Origin: Stentor roeselii
Lineage: Eukaryota > Ciliophora > Heterotrichea > Heterotrichida > Stentoridae
Length of the DNA stretch: 64,000 nt
Direction of reading: 5' to 3'
Assembly (NCBI GenBank): GCA_006503475.1
Contig: RSEH01000052.1
Coordinates: forward strand, 1 to 64,000
Shown: in pieces, positions 56,703 to 64,000 of the stretch
How the letters are laid out: each line of letters begins with the position of its first letter
How positions within the stretch are numbered: the stretch's first letter is position 1
The notes under the pieces: generated by a model
Told to the model about the DNA's origin: nothing
Seen by the model: the letters and a program-made list of their open reading frames with translations, nothing else
Database searches by the model: none
Position numbers and translations under genes: made by a program

Positions 56703-57971
56703 TTAAAGATTATTAAGCCTAAACCTATTTCTTAAAACAAAATGACAGATCATATGCTCATTCCTTTCAAAACTTTTAAGACAAACAATACAATAAAAAC
56801 ATTCACAATTTTCACAACTCAAAACACAATCATGTTTAAATCTATCAGTGATTCCACCACAAGTACAACTTAATCTCAGATTAAATTCCAAATCATTCCA
56901 ATTTCTCAAAACATCACAACAACAAATCTGAGAATCATGCACGACCTTACAAGTCATACATCGATCTCCACACGAGCATTCAAAACTAGGATCAAAAATC
57001 TCATCACAATCTCTACAAAAACAATTAAAATCTTCACCTAAAGGAAAAGTCTGCAAGTTATCAGCACAGATCTTGCACATAGCATCTCCATCAAAAACAT
57101 AAAAATCTTCAGGAAATCTTCTAACTTTGCATCCATCACAAGTAAAAGAAAACTTGCTCAAATAAACCAAATCAAAAAATTCTTTCAATTCCAAAAAATC
57201 GACTCTTTTTTCCTCATCAAAAACAATCATTTTTTCCAAGATCAAAGAAGAAACAGGGTATTTTTTTTTTAACTTTTTCAAAGTTTTCATTGCATTTTTT
57301 TCGTTTTCAGTTTTGATAGGATGCAAGTCCAAGGTCATCATCTGGACTAAAACCAAAGCCAATGAAAAGACGTCAGACTTGTAAGGATTATAAGAAACTA
57401 CAAAAGTCATCGCGTCATAAGCAGGCAGGAGCTGAGGACTCAAATAAGACCTGGTCCCTGCAATTCTTAAGTTGTTGAAAGTTTCAATTCTTTCAGCTTC
57501 TCCGAAATCAGCGATTTTGAGAACTGTTCCTGAAGCGGTGACTAAAATGTTCTGTGGTTTTATATCTCGATGGGCAATTGAGTTACTTTGTAAAAAAGAA
57601 TAAGCCTCGACGAGATTTTTACTCATTTTTATTATTTCGTAGTCAGTCCAGGGCGAGTTACGAGATTTAATTAAAGAAATCAGGTTACCTTCTGGGAAGT
57701 ATTCTAAAAAGATGTCAAGGGAACTTTTACAGGATTTTTCTGGTTTTTTGATAGAAACGCTGAGAACTTTGCAGATGAAAGGATGTTTGAACTCAATCAT
57801 TGAAATGTATTCTTTTGACTTGCTGTTGAGTTCAGAGATCTCTGAGAAAAAGATTCTTTTTAAAGCGACCAGCTGCTGGTCTTTAAGAATTCTGCAAAGA
57901 AAGACGAATCTGCTTCCGTCTCTTTGATAGATTTGATCTAAAACTTCATATTGGGACTGAAAATCCTGCAT
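56703..57971 (-). CDS. Kinase / zinc-finger fusion
   Basis: 422 residues from the ATG of MQDFQSQYEV; upstream in-frame codons are AT-rich leader. Kinase part 1-260 with K38 (VALK), HRDIKPQN (134-141), DFG (155-157), GTRSYLSPQ and SDVFSLALVLVQMM. The C-terminal ~160 residues carry C-x2-C clusters (CDGCKVRRF, CKICADNL, CFCRDCDEIF, CSCGDRCMTCK, CCCDVLR, CTCGG, CENCECFYCIVC). Kinase plus multi-zinc-finger architecture is shared with the gene at 53158. The Gly loop is degenerate, but catalytic Lys, HRD and DFG are present, so activity is plausible. Confidence 0.85.
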   Translation of the reverse strand: MQDFQSQYEVLDQIYQRDGSRFVFLCRILKDQQLVALKRIFFSEISELNSKSKEYISMIEFKHPFICKVLSVSIKKPEKSCKSSLDIFLEYFPEGNLISLIKSRNSPWTDYEIIKMSKNLVEAYSFLQSNSIAHRDIKPQNILVTASGTVLKIADFGEAERIETFNNLRIAGTRSYLSPQLLPAYDAMTFVVSYNPYKSDVFSLALVLVQMMTLDLHPIKTENEKNAMKTLKKLKKKYPVSSLILEKMIVFDEEKRVDFLELKEFFDLVYLSKFSFTCDGCKVRRFPEDFYVFDGDAMCKICADNLQTFPLGEDFNCFCRDCDEIFDPSFECSCGDRCMTCKVVHDSQICCCDVLRNWNDLEFNLRLSCTCGGITDRFKHDCVLSCENCECFYCIVCLKSFERNEHMICHFVLRNRFRLNNL

Positions 57972-58061
57972 AATAATATTATAATAAAAATAAATCTTTT
58001 TAAGAATAAGATTCAAAAACCTTCTTCTTCTTCTTTCAACAAATCCAGTTCTTTATTAAAT

Positions 58062-58521
58062 ATGGAAGATCCTGATGTTCTTGAAGCCAGAAAACGTCTG
58101 GCGGCTAGATTCGGAGAAAGCACCCGCATTGGAGGTAAAGGAACAATGCGTAAAAAATAAAAAAATCCCCACAAATCAAATCGATGACGAAAAAGTAAAA
58201 AACGCAGTAAAAAAACTTGGAGTTCAACCTTTGGCAGGAATTGACGAGTTGAACTTTTTCTTTGAAGACAATTCAGTCCAACACTTCAAAAATCCTTAAG
58301 TCGAGGCAAATATTCGAGATAATTTCTTTGTTGTGACTGGGAAACCGGAAACAACGACAATTAGAGACCTCATGCCTGGCATCATCCCTCAATTAGGACC
58401 CAAGTCGATGGATTTTTTGAAAGAATTCTTGAATACTGCGAAAAATGACAATAATGGTGATGATGATGTGCCTGACTTGGTCGGGAATCAGAACTTTGAA
58501 GATATTGCGGAACAGAGTTAA
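58062..58521 (+). CDS. BTF3: NAC-beta (BTF3) with +1 frameshift and in-frame TAA
   Basis: Start MEDPDVLEARKRLAARFGES; the core RIGGKGTMRKK is intact. At 58149 the sequence CGT AAA AAA TAA A requires skipping one base (T58158) to continue KKIPTNQIDDEKVKNAVKKL. A second TAA (58297-58299) replaces the Lys of FKNP-K-VEANIRDNFFVV. The rest (TGKPETTTIRDLMPGIIPQL) is normal to a stop at 58519-58521. NAC-beta binds nascent chains at the ribosome exit. No GT-AG intron of 15 or 16 nt removes either lesion. It is either a recent pseudogene, an assembly error or recoding. Confidence 0.78.
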
Positions 58522-58562
58522 ATAGATTATTTTTTTTTGTGAATTTTTGTTTTTGGATATAA

Positions 58563-59540
58563 ATGAGTAAAGGATTTAATTTTATTCCTAATGGTGGGAG
58601 TGGACAGCAGAAAGGCTTTTCGGGGCAGGGTGGATCTTTTGGTACTGCTCAGAATACACAGAACTCCTTCAATTCAAACCAAACCAAAAGTTTCTCCCAA
58701 AACCCATCAGGATTCTCAAACCAGGCAGGAAGACCACCCTCCTTCAACTCATCACTGGGAAATCAAAGTTCATTTTCAGGTTTCTCTAAAAATCCCAGCA
58801 ATCAGCCCCTTATTCAAAATCCAAGCAACTCTTCATTTTCAAGCAATAAACCATTTCAAAGCCCTTCATTCACCCAGCCAAATTCTTCAAACGCAAACAT
58901 TCAATCAGGTTTCATTCAATCCCAGCCTTCAGGTTTTTCCTCGAATTTTTCATCAAACTCATCTCAACCAAAGCCGAACTTTTCAAGCACTGTAAGCCCT
59001 TCCTTCTCATCAAAGCCGTTCACTTCAACTATTTCCTCTTTCAACTCAGCCGACCCGACACCAGCCCCTTCGAACTTTTCATCATTCTCCAACAGCGGCT
59101 TCAACCAACCAACCAAATCAAGCCTTTCAAGTTTCAATTCAAGCGGCTTCAACCCACAATCAACTCCAGTCGCTTCAACATTCGTAAGCAACTTCAATAA
59201 TCAATCAGGGTTCAACTTCGGAGGTTCAACATCAGGAAGTTCCTTGAAATCTACTGGCTCTTTCAACAAACCTTCTTCATTTTCCGCTCCAAAGGACTCA
59301 AATCATTCAGGTTTTTCAAAAATCGTGAAAGTCCCAGAGAGTGAATTGAAAAAAGTAGAGGAAAGTGAAGAAGACCCTTTTATGATCAGTGAGTTGGAAC
59401 CAGGGACTCAATGTGGCCCGACTGATTTTATTTTCAGTGAAATTGGAGATTTAAGGCCTGAAGACAAGAGTTACTTCCAGGCGAGAAAGTTTGAAATGTT
59501 CAAGATCCCCCGAGTCCCGCCAGCGAGGGAGAACTGTTGA
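58563..59540 (+). CDS. FG-rich nucleoporin-like protein (NUP42 type)
   Basis: 325 residues. Residues ~1-255 are Ser/Asn/Phe/Gly-rich low complexity with SF, GF and FG repeats (GFSNQAGR, SGFSKNP, SGFNFGGS). The C-terminal ~75 residues end in EDKSYFQARKFEMFKIPRVP, resembling the Gle1-binding end of NUP42/hCG1 (F-x3-K-F-x4-I-P-x-x-P-P). FG nucleoporins line the pore and NUP42 assists mRNA export. The CCCH finger of animal NUP42 is absent. Start ATG follows TGGATATAA. Confidence 0.72.
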   Translation: MSKGFNFIPNGGSGQQKGFSGQGGSFGTAQNTQNSFNSNQTKSFSQNPSGFSNQAGRPPSFNSSLGNQSSFSGFSKNPSNQPLIQNPSNSSFSSNKPFQSPSFTQPNSSNANIQSGFIQSQPSGFSSNFSSNSSQPKPNFSSTVSPSFSSKPFTSTISSFNSADPTPAPSNFSSFSNSGFNQPTKSSLSSFNSSGFNPQSTPVASTFVSNFNNQSGFNFGGSTSGSSLKSTGSFNKPSSFSAPKDSNHSGFSKIVKVPESELKKVEESEEDPFMISELEPGTQCGPTDFIFSEIGDLRPEDKSYFQARKFEMFKIPRVPPARENC

Positions 59541-59556
59541 TTTGAAATAGTAATAA

Positions 59557-59850
59557 ATGAATACAATTAGTGATAAACTCTCTTTGTCAAGCCTTTCAGT
59601 CTCTGCTGACAGGTCAATGCAGGGAAGTAGGTTGGACGGTATTTTATTTAATCTGTCCTGCATGATCTCAAAGGAATTTTTTGACTTGAAAAATGCTGGA
59701 ATATCGATTTATGATCCTTTTGTAATTCAGGAAGACCCTGGAAGGGGAAAAAGAGAATTTCGTGTTGCAGGATGTCGCGCGATTTCTTTGAGGTCGAAAA
59801 GTACTAGATGCTTGCATCAAAGAAGACATAGAAGAAGGAATTTGAGCTGA
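59557..59850 (+). CDS. Small hypothetical protein
   Basis: 97 residues, MNTISDKLSLSSLSVSADRS..., ending in a basic Arg/His-rich tail (CLHQRRHRRRNLS). The ATG follows GTAATAA and is 16 bp after the NUP42-like stop. A Ser/Leu-rich start and a central GISIYDPFVIQEDPGRGKRE segment are visible. No family recognised. Confidence 0.5.
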   Translation: MNTISDKLSLSSLSVSADRSMQGSRLDGILFNLSCMISKEFFDLKNAGISIYDPFVIQEDPGRGKREFRVAGCRAISLRSKSTRCLHQRRHRRRNLS

Positions 59851-59879
59851 TTGTTATAAATTTTCCGATAGAGTTTTTA

Positions 59880-60623
59880 TTAGTTTATATCTTTTAAGAG
59901 TGGACTCAATAGGAATTTGTTTTTCATTGTGATCCTCTCGGTGAAACCTTCGGAAAACATTGACTTGCTTCGAACGTGGGGAGATGTGATTTTGTTTAGG
60001 AATTCTCGGATTTCGTCTGTTTTGAAGGAACTGTTGCTATATGGAAGCACTTTTGACCTGTTCTTGTTCATAAGCTGGTCATGAACCAGGTACTTTTCAT
60101 AATATTTTAACGGGTACGCCAGGCCAATCACCATTCTCGACTGTCTTTTTTCCCGAGTTTGTAAAAAATCATCTCTTAAAATTCTTCTTGAAGACTGATT
60201 TTCCAGTTTTTGGCCTCTTTTAAAAGATCTGACCTTAGGAGGATGAAAAGGTTGAAAGTTATTACGTGTAGGAGGTTCAACAAAGCTTTCTTTAAGACTT
60301 TCGATAGACTTGAGTTCTGTAATTTTGACTCGTTCTCGTTTGTCTACAGGTTTAAGCTTGGATTTCGAAGCTTTTGGACTTGCATGGTCTTGAGAGTGAG
60401 GAAGAAGTGTTGAAAGGTTCAGAGATATGCAGGACTTTCGAGGATGGGACACTGGAGGTAAAGAAGAAAAATAAAGCTTTGGAAGCGGTTTAGATGAAAT
60501 GATTTTTCCTTCATTTATCTGCCAGCTACTGATTTCTTGAAGGGAGGAATTGTTTACCCTGGATACGTAGTTTTCATCTTCTATCAAAAGGTTTGCTATT
60601 GAGGAAAGTTCTTTTTGAATCAT
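59880..60623 (-). CDS. Basic protein of unknown function
   Basis: 247 residues, MIQKELSSIANLLIEDENYV..., Lys/Arg/Ser-rich with a basic core around residues 85-160 (KSKLKPVDKRERVKI, PPKVRSFKRGQKLEN) and a short segment VIGLAYPLKYYEKYLVHDQL. No known domain. The gene has ordinary codon use and a clear stop 30 bp from the convergent small ORF. Confidence 0.6.
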   Translation of the reverse strand: MIQKELSSIANLLIEDENYVSRVNNSSLQEISSWQINEGKIISSKPLPKLYFSSLPPVSHPRKSCISLNLSTLLPHSQDHASPKASKSKLKPVDKRERVKITELKSIESLKESFVEPPTRNNFQPFHPPKVRSFKRGQKLENQSSRRILRDDFLQTREKRQSRMVIGLAYPLKYYEKYLVHDQLMNKNRSKVLPYSNSSFKTDEIREFLNKITSPHVRSKSMFSEGFTERITMKNKFLLSPLLKDIN

Positions 60624-60991
60624 TTTATATTCATTTATTAGGACTATTTACTTCAAAATATGCTTCAGATTAAAGTCATCAACTTGTTTTCCTAGGAATA
60701 ACTTATCGTTAATTATCTGATTTTTATTAAAAAAATTAACTCAAATAAACTAATATTATTCTTTTCATATTTGTTATATTTCTCTATACCTATTAATAAT
60801 CATTACAGTTTCAACCTAGCTGCATCGAAAATCTTCATAAACCAAAAAAAAAACCTTCCAATCTTTTCCCAATCTCCCTAAAATCAAATCCAACCTTCCA
60901 ACTAAATCTAAACAATTTCCAGTAAATCCACCTAAAATCCATCCAAATTTCCATCAGTCTGAAAACTCTCAAATCTTCTATTATAAATCTA
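60624..60991. other. 368-bp spacer, G-poor before the PDE start
   Basis: No gene seen. 60841-60900 contains no G and 21 C. TTCTATTATAAATCTA immediately precedes the PDE ATG. The left part is the 5' flank of the divergent gene at 60623. Confidence 0.6.
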
Positions 60992-62053
60992 ATGGGCTGC
61001 TTCGGTTCGAAATCCCCAAAAGAAGTAGAAAGCAACACCATTCAAATAAACCTAATCGCATTGAATTTCCAAAAACTGAGTCACCCTCCTCCATCAGTAT
61101 TCGAGTCAGAAGTAATGAAGCCCATCCGAGGTTTAACCAAGTCAATATCAATCCGTTCATTGAAGCCATCTCAACTAGAAGACCTAAAGAACCTAAACTT
61201 TCCAGTATTCACAAAAACTCCAGAATATTTAAAAAGCGGAATAAAATCAATTCTTTCAACTCGATACTTCAACAACCCAAACCTGAACAATTTGATTGAA
61301 ACGATTTCTCTGAACTACCAAGACAACCCATTCCACAACTTTTATCACGGTTTCAGCGTATTTCAGCTACTTTTCGTGATTTCTGAACGGAACCAGCAGC
61401 TTTCTTCCTTTTTGACTGAAAATGATGAAAGGCTACTTTTGTTGAGTGGCCTTGGCCATGATTTGAACCATCCTGGAGTGAACAATGCTTTCATGGTGAA
61501 CACAAAACATGAGATTGCTTTGAGGTTCAACAACCAGGCAGTGCTTGAGAACTACCACGCTGCTACTTTAATCGAGTTTCTTCGAACTTTCGACATCGGC
61601 GTGAGTGAAAATGACAGACAAGTCATTCTTACAACGATTCTCGGCACTGACATGACGCAGCATAAAAGTGTGATGGAGAATTATGCAGAGATACAGAAAA
61701 ATTATGATAAAAACAACCCTGATCATGTTTTGCACTTCATGAGAATGGCTATTCATGCTGCTGATGTCGGAAATCCTGCTCTTGAATTCGACTTGGCTAC
61801 TATTTGGTCCTTGAAGATCATTCAGGAGTTTAACTTGCAGGTCTGGAAGGAAGAAAAGGCAGAGGTTCAGGTCTCTGAGTTTATGAGAATCGGAAGTGAT
61901 ATGGAAAAGATCAAGAAAAGTCAAATTGGATTTATTGATTTTATCATTTTGCCTTTGTGGAAAAGTTTGAGTGGCTTCATTCCGAATACTATGGAGATGG
62001 TCCAGAATATTGAAAAGAACAGAAAACATTGGGAGGAAATAGAAAATTTATAA
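60992..62053 (+). CDS. Cyclic nucleotide phosphodiesterase (class I)
   Basis: 353 residues. Metal-binding residues of PDE class I are all present: H119 (FHNFYHGF), H156-D157 (GLGHDLNHPG) and D258 (HAADVGNP). The H115 proton donor and the F-x-x-Q-x-G-F-like pocket (KKSQIGFIDFIILPLW) are also kept. It hydrolyses cAMP and/or cGMP; the Gln of KSQ orients the purine. The N-terminus MGCFGSK has Gly2 and Cys3, so myristoylation and palmitoylation would place it on membranes. The start follows TATAAATCTA. Confidence 0.95.
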   Translation: MGCFGSKSPKEVESNTIQINLIALNFQKLSHPPPSVFESEVMKPIRGLTKSISIRSLKPSQLEDLKNLNFPVFTKTPEYLKSGIKSILSTRYFNNPNLNNLIETISLNYQDNPFHNFYHGFSVFQLLFVISERNQQLSSFLTENDERLLLLSGLGHDLNHPGVNNAFMVNTKHEIALRFNNQAVLENYHAATLIEFLRTFDIGVSENDRQVILTTILGTDMTQHKSVMENYAEIQKNYDKNNPDHVLHFMRMAIHAADVGNPALEFDLATIWSLKIIQEFNLQVWKEEKAEVQVSEFMRIGSDMEKIKKSQIGFIDFIILPLWKSLSGFIPNTMEMVQNIEKNRKHWEEIENL

Positions 62054-62080
62054 TTTTAGAGTTAACAGCTTATAATAGAC

Positions 62081-62494
62081 ATGAGTACGTTGATGTTGGA
62101 TGACTTCTTGAAAGCTAATAAAACTCCTGAGTTTCTTAGTGGGAAAAAGATCTCTCAGTATACTAAAATCACTTTGTTTAGCCCGAGTCCTGTTCATAGA
62201 AATGAAAGCTCTTTGAGAAGGTCTAGAAAATTGACACCGGTCTTTTGGAATGTCAAAGATGATGATTCAAAAAGGATCAAATCTCGTACTAGACTCGATG
62301 ATTTCACTCATGATAACTTCAGGCATTTATTTCCTCAAAAATCTCCGAAATTTCAAAGTACTACTAAGGTCAGCATTCCCAGGATTACTCAAGATGAAAA
62401 GTTTTTCAATAGGAAAATTGATAAAGTTGTTAGTCATCGAGAAGAGCTGATTCGGCTCAGGAAGCAAGGTTTTTTAATTTTTAGAAATAATTAA
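62081..62494 (+). CDS. Small basic protein, unknown
   Basis: 137 residues, MSTLMLDDFLKANKTPEFLS.... Lys/Arg/Ser-rich with FFNRKIDKVVSHREELIRLR near the C-terminus. The ATG follows CTTATAATAGAC, 27 bp after the PDE stop. No known domain; disordered composition suggests a scaffold or nucleic-acid-associated protein. Confidence 0.55.
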   Translation: MSTLMLDDFLKANKTPEFLSGKKISQYTKITLFSPSPVHRNESSLRRSRKLTPVFWNVKDDDSKRIKSRTRLDDFTHDNFRHLFPQKSPKFQSTTKVSIPRITQDEKFFNRKIDKVVSHREELIRLRKQGFLIFRNN

Positions 62495-62717
62495 GTGTGT
62501 GAAATTTAAGTCTTGGATTTTATTGTAAAAATTTTTGCAACTTTTAGTCTTTTTCTTAGAAGGTTGAAGATTCGCTTGATTTTTAAGTTTTAACTAAGAA
62601 TTTGGTTTTTTTCTCAATAAAATTTTCTAGAATAAATTCATTAAAATACTCAGTCCTGATGAAACTCAAAATAACTGGAAACTACAAAAGCTTTAACTCT
62701 CCTAACTTTCTAACTAC

Positions 62718-63584
62718 TTAAATAAAAGTAAATCCCATCAGGCGCAAATGATGAGGCCCGAATCCAAGCATCCTGAGAGTAGGAGGCATGAAAATCGACC
62801 AAATGAAAATGCAAGCAATAACAACATGACTATTACTTCTCATAACTTTCATAGTCTTAACAAACCCATTGACAACAAGTCTATTTTGTTCTTGTTTCTC
62901 CAGCATTTTCGAGATTTTACAGAAAATAGTGAAAACCCAGTACAAGCTAACCGCATAAATCAACGAAACAAAGAGTCTAAGGACATTATTGACATCATAC
63001 TGATAAACGTTATAATTCAAAAACGTTCCAATAACACCTCTAAATGGTCTTTACCTGTTAAACGAAAAGCTTAAAGCAAAGATAAGTTCAGCGATTTTAT
63101 ATAAAGTTGTATCAGTCTCATGTTTCGACTTCAAAATAAGCCTTATTTGCATGCACGGGTTAGAAAGTTCAGTAAGTCCAACACAAAGAACTCCAATGGC
63201 TCCACCTTTGTCCTGGCAATATAAAGTGTACCCGCCGATCAAGACACAGACATGGTGAAATCTCATTGCAAGGTCGTGAAATCCGAAAATTTCTGCGTAA
63301 ATCATGTCGTATGTGAAGTAACCCATTGAATGTCCGAGGACTAAAATGTATTTGTAGCTGAAGTCACTCTCGTAGTCTATTCCTAGGTCTCGGATGTACA
63401 CTGCTAATGACATCATGCAGGCCAGGCAGGAGTGGATAAATGATATGTGCTGGCCGATGAAGTCACGGGATTCTTTGAAGTTTAGATGGGGAGGTATTTT
63501 GATTTTGGTACTTAGAATGATGTTTATGAACGAGTAGAAGAGAAGAGAGATACCGGCCACTATGTAATGGTCTGTTGAGAGCAT
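62718..63584 (-). CDS. TLC (TRAM-LAG1-CLN8) domain membrane protein
   Basis: Exons 63055-63584 and 62718-63039; 283 residues after removing GTAAAGACCATTTAG. It has five to seven membrane segments, with the TLC-type GHSMGYFTYDMIYAEIFGFH, MRFHHVCVLIGGYTLYCQDK and GLTELSNPCMQIRLILK pattern. The H-H in helix 4 and D/E-S/N after helix 5 match TLCD/TMEM56-type members. The family includes ceramide synthases and membrane-fluidity regulators; the ceramide-synthase Lag1p motif HH...D is only partly present, so a TLCD role is more likely. Start MLSTDHY. Confidence 0.85.
63040..63054 (-). other. 15-nt spliceosomal intron
   Basis: GTAAAGACCATTTAG in the sense strand. Removes an in-frame TAA and joins LSFSFNR to GVIGTFLNYNVY in the TLC gene. 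Confidence 0.92.
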
Positions 63585-63596
63585 TTTTATTAGAAC

Positions 63597-64000
63597 TTAT
63601 ATTATTAGAAGGAATAGAAATGCTACTAGAATTTTTCCATTTCCGAACCAGTATTGGTAGTTATAAATAAACTTTACACACAAGTCATTCGTAACATACC
63701 TTGCATAATTATGAAACCCAAGAGTGGCCTGTGTCACATTCTGTAATTTTTTAACCATTCTCATGCACCCATCACTGCCCCTTCTAGCAGTATTACAATT
63801 TCCAGCCAATTTTAAGGCATTAATCCAAGAGAAAATCATGGTAACCCCAGGTAAATCTCCTATAAAAGGAGAGCAATAACTGTTCCCAGCAGCATTAAAT
63901 CCACACAAGCAGCTTGAAGTGATATTTTTAGTTCCTAATTTTCCAACACAGTCCAAATTGCTACTGCAGAGCTTCGGCATAAGCGAATAGCTTACAGGTG
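63597..64000 (-). CDS. Cysteine-rich surface/secreted protein (5' partial)
   Basis: The frame is open to the window edge (xPVSYSLMPKLCSSNLDC...) and ends at 63597. About 134 residues are visible with about nine Cys (for example CLCGFNAAGNSYC and GNCNTARRGSDGC), then an uncharged C-terminal hydrophobic run (ILVAFLFLLII), which fits a GPI signal or tail anchor. The start lies outside the window. The C-L-C-G-x-N-x-x-G-x-x-Y-C motif is common in ciliate surface proteins. No more specific function can be given. Confidence 0.65.
   Translation of the reverse strand, partial: PVSYSLMPKLCSSNLDCVGKLGTKNITSSCLCGFNAAGNSYCSPFIGDLPGVTMIFSWINALKLAGNCNTARRGSDGCMRMVKKLQNVTQATLGFHNYARYVTNDLCVKFIYNYQYWFGNGKILVAFLFLLII

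Noticed and set aside
58062-58521. Explaining the NAC-beta lesions by 15- or 16-nt introns
   Set aside because: No GT...AG of that length spans either TAA, and the flanking residues are conserved on both sides. The only GT-AG near the second stop is 25 nt and would delete conserved residues.
1-64000. Reassigned stop codons, as in many other ciliates
   Set aside because: TAA, TAG and TGA all end full-length conserved proteins here and do not appear inside them, except in introns and the odd NAC-beta gene.
1-64000. CRISPR arrays, insertion sequences, telomere repeats
   Set aside because: None seen; no regularly spaced repeats, transposase genes or terminal telomeric arrays.

Overview
The window looks like macronuclear DNA of a heterotrich ciliate, most likely Stentor coeruleus or a close relative. 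The sequence is AT-rich and very gene-dense on both strands. All three stop codons are used as ordinary terminators, so the code is standard. Eight introns are directly demonstrable from interrupted conserved proteins, and each is exactly 15 nt, starts GTA and ends AG. Stentor is the ciliate known for a standard code together with 15-16 nt introns. The species assignment is an inference from these features.

Layout. 0-8 kb: end of a WD40 protein, a 1.5 kb empty gap, then a minus-strand run (amino acid transporter, coiled-coil tail-anchored protein, zinc-finger protein, RINGv-FHA fusion, Alba protein). 8-20 kb: disordered coiled-coil protein, TPR/RRM-like protein, two-HKD phospholipase D, 7TM receptor, tRNA-Leu(UAG), FHA protein, CHMP7-like ESCRT-III, MFS transporter, CXC/CRC DNA-binding protein, ribosomal eL6. 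20-24 kb: a tight minus-strand block eIF4E / ankyrin / ARID / unknown with gaps of 25, 3 and 18 bp. 24-40 kb: aldo-keto reductase with a Glu in place of the catalytic His, NEK kinase, RING protein with five repeated Cys/His modules, cAMP-receptor-like 7TM protein, SHAQK Myb, truncated haemoglobin, TPR protein, divergent nucleotidyltransferase, tandem-FHA protein, RFC4, secreted protein, GAR1. 40-53 kb: a 1631-residue CHAT protease/STAND NTPase protein, a HOOK-domain coiled coil, a TRAPPC10 homologue, an ANK-TPR protein and a cyclin. 53-64 kb: two kinase/zinc-finger fusion genes around a 1.4 kb gap, a NAC-beta (BTF3) gene with two reading-frame lesions, an FG-nucleoporin-like protein, cyclic nucleotide phosphodiesterase, a TLC-domain protein and a truncated secreted/membrane protein.

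The most unusual object is the CHAT-STAND protein at 40312-45207. It has an intact CHAT His/Cys dyad, a Cys/His-rich insert and a first P-loop NTPase. These are followed by a helical spacer, a second CHAT copy that has lost both catalytic residues, and a second P-loop NTPase. It resembles an NLR-like sensor/effector built by internal duplication.

Genes are not grouped by pathway, as usual for a eukaryote. Several do share themes: cyclic-nucleotide signalling (two 7TM receptors, PDE), phospho-signalling (NEK, two kinase-zinc fingers, three FHA proteins), lipid-anchored proteins (MGxxxC starts, CaaX ends), and membrane traffic (CHMP7, TRAPPC10, HOOK). Intergenic DNA carries a strong strand signature: the sense strand is G-depleted before start codons and C-depleted after stops. 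ATGs are usually preceded closely by AATAAA/TATAAA-like sequence.
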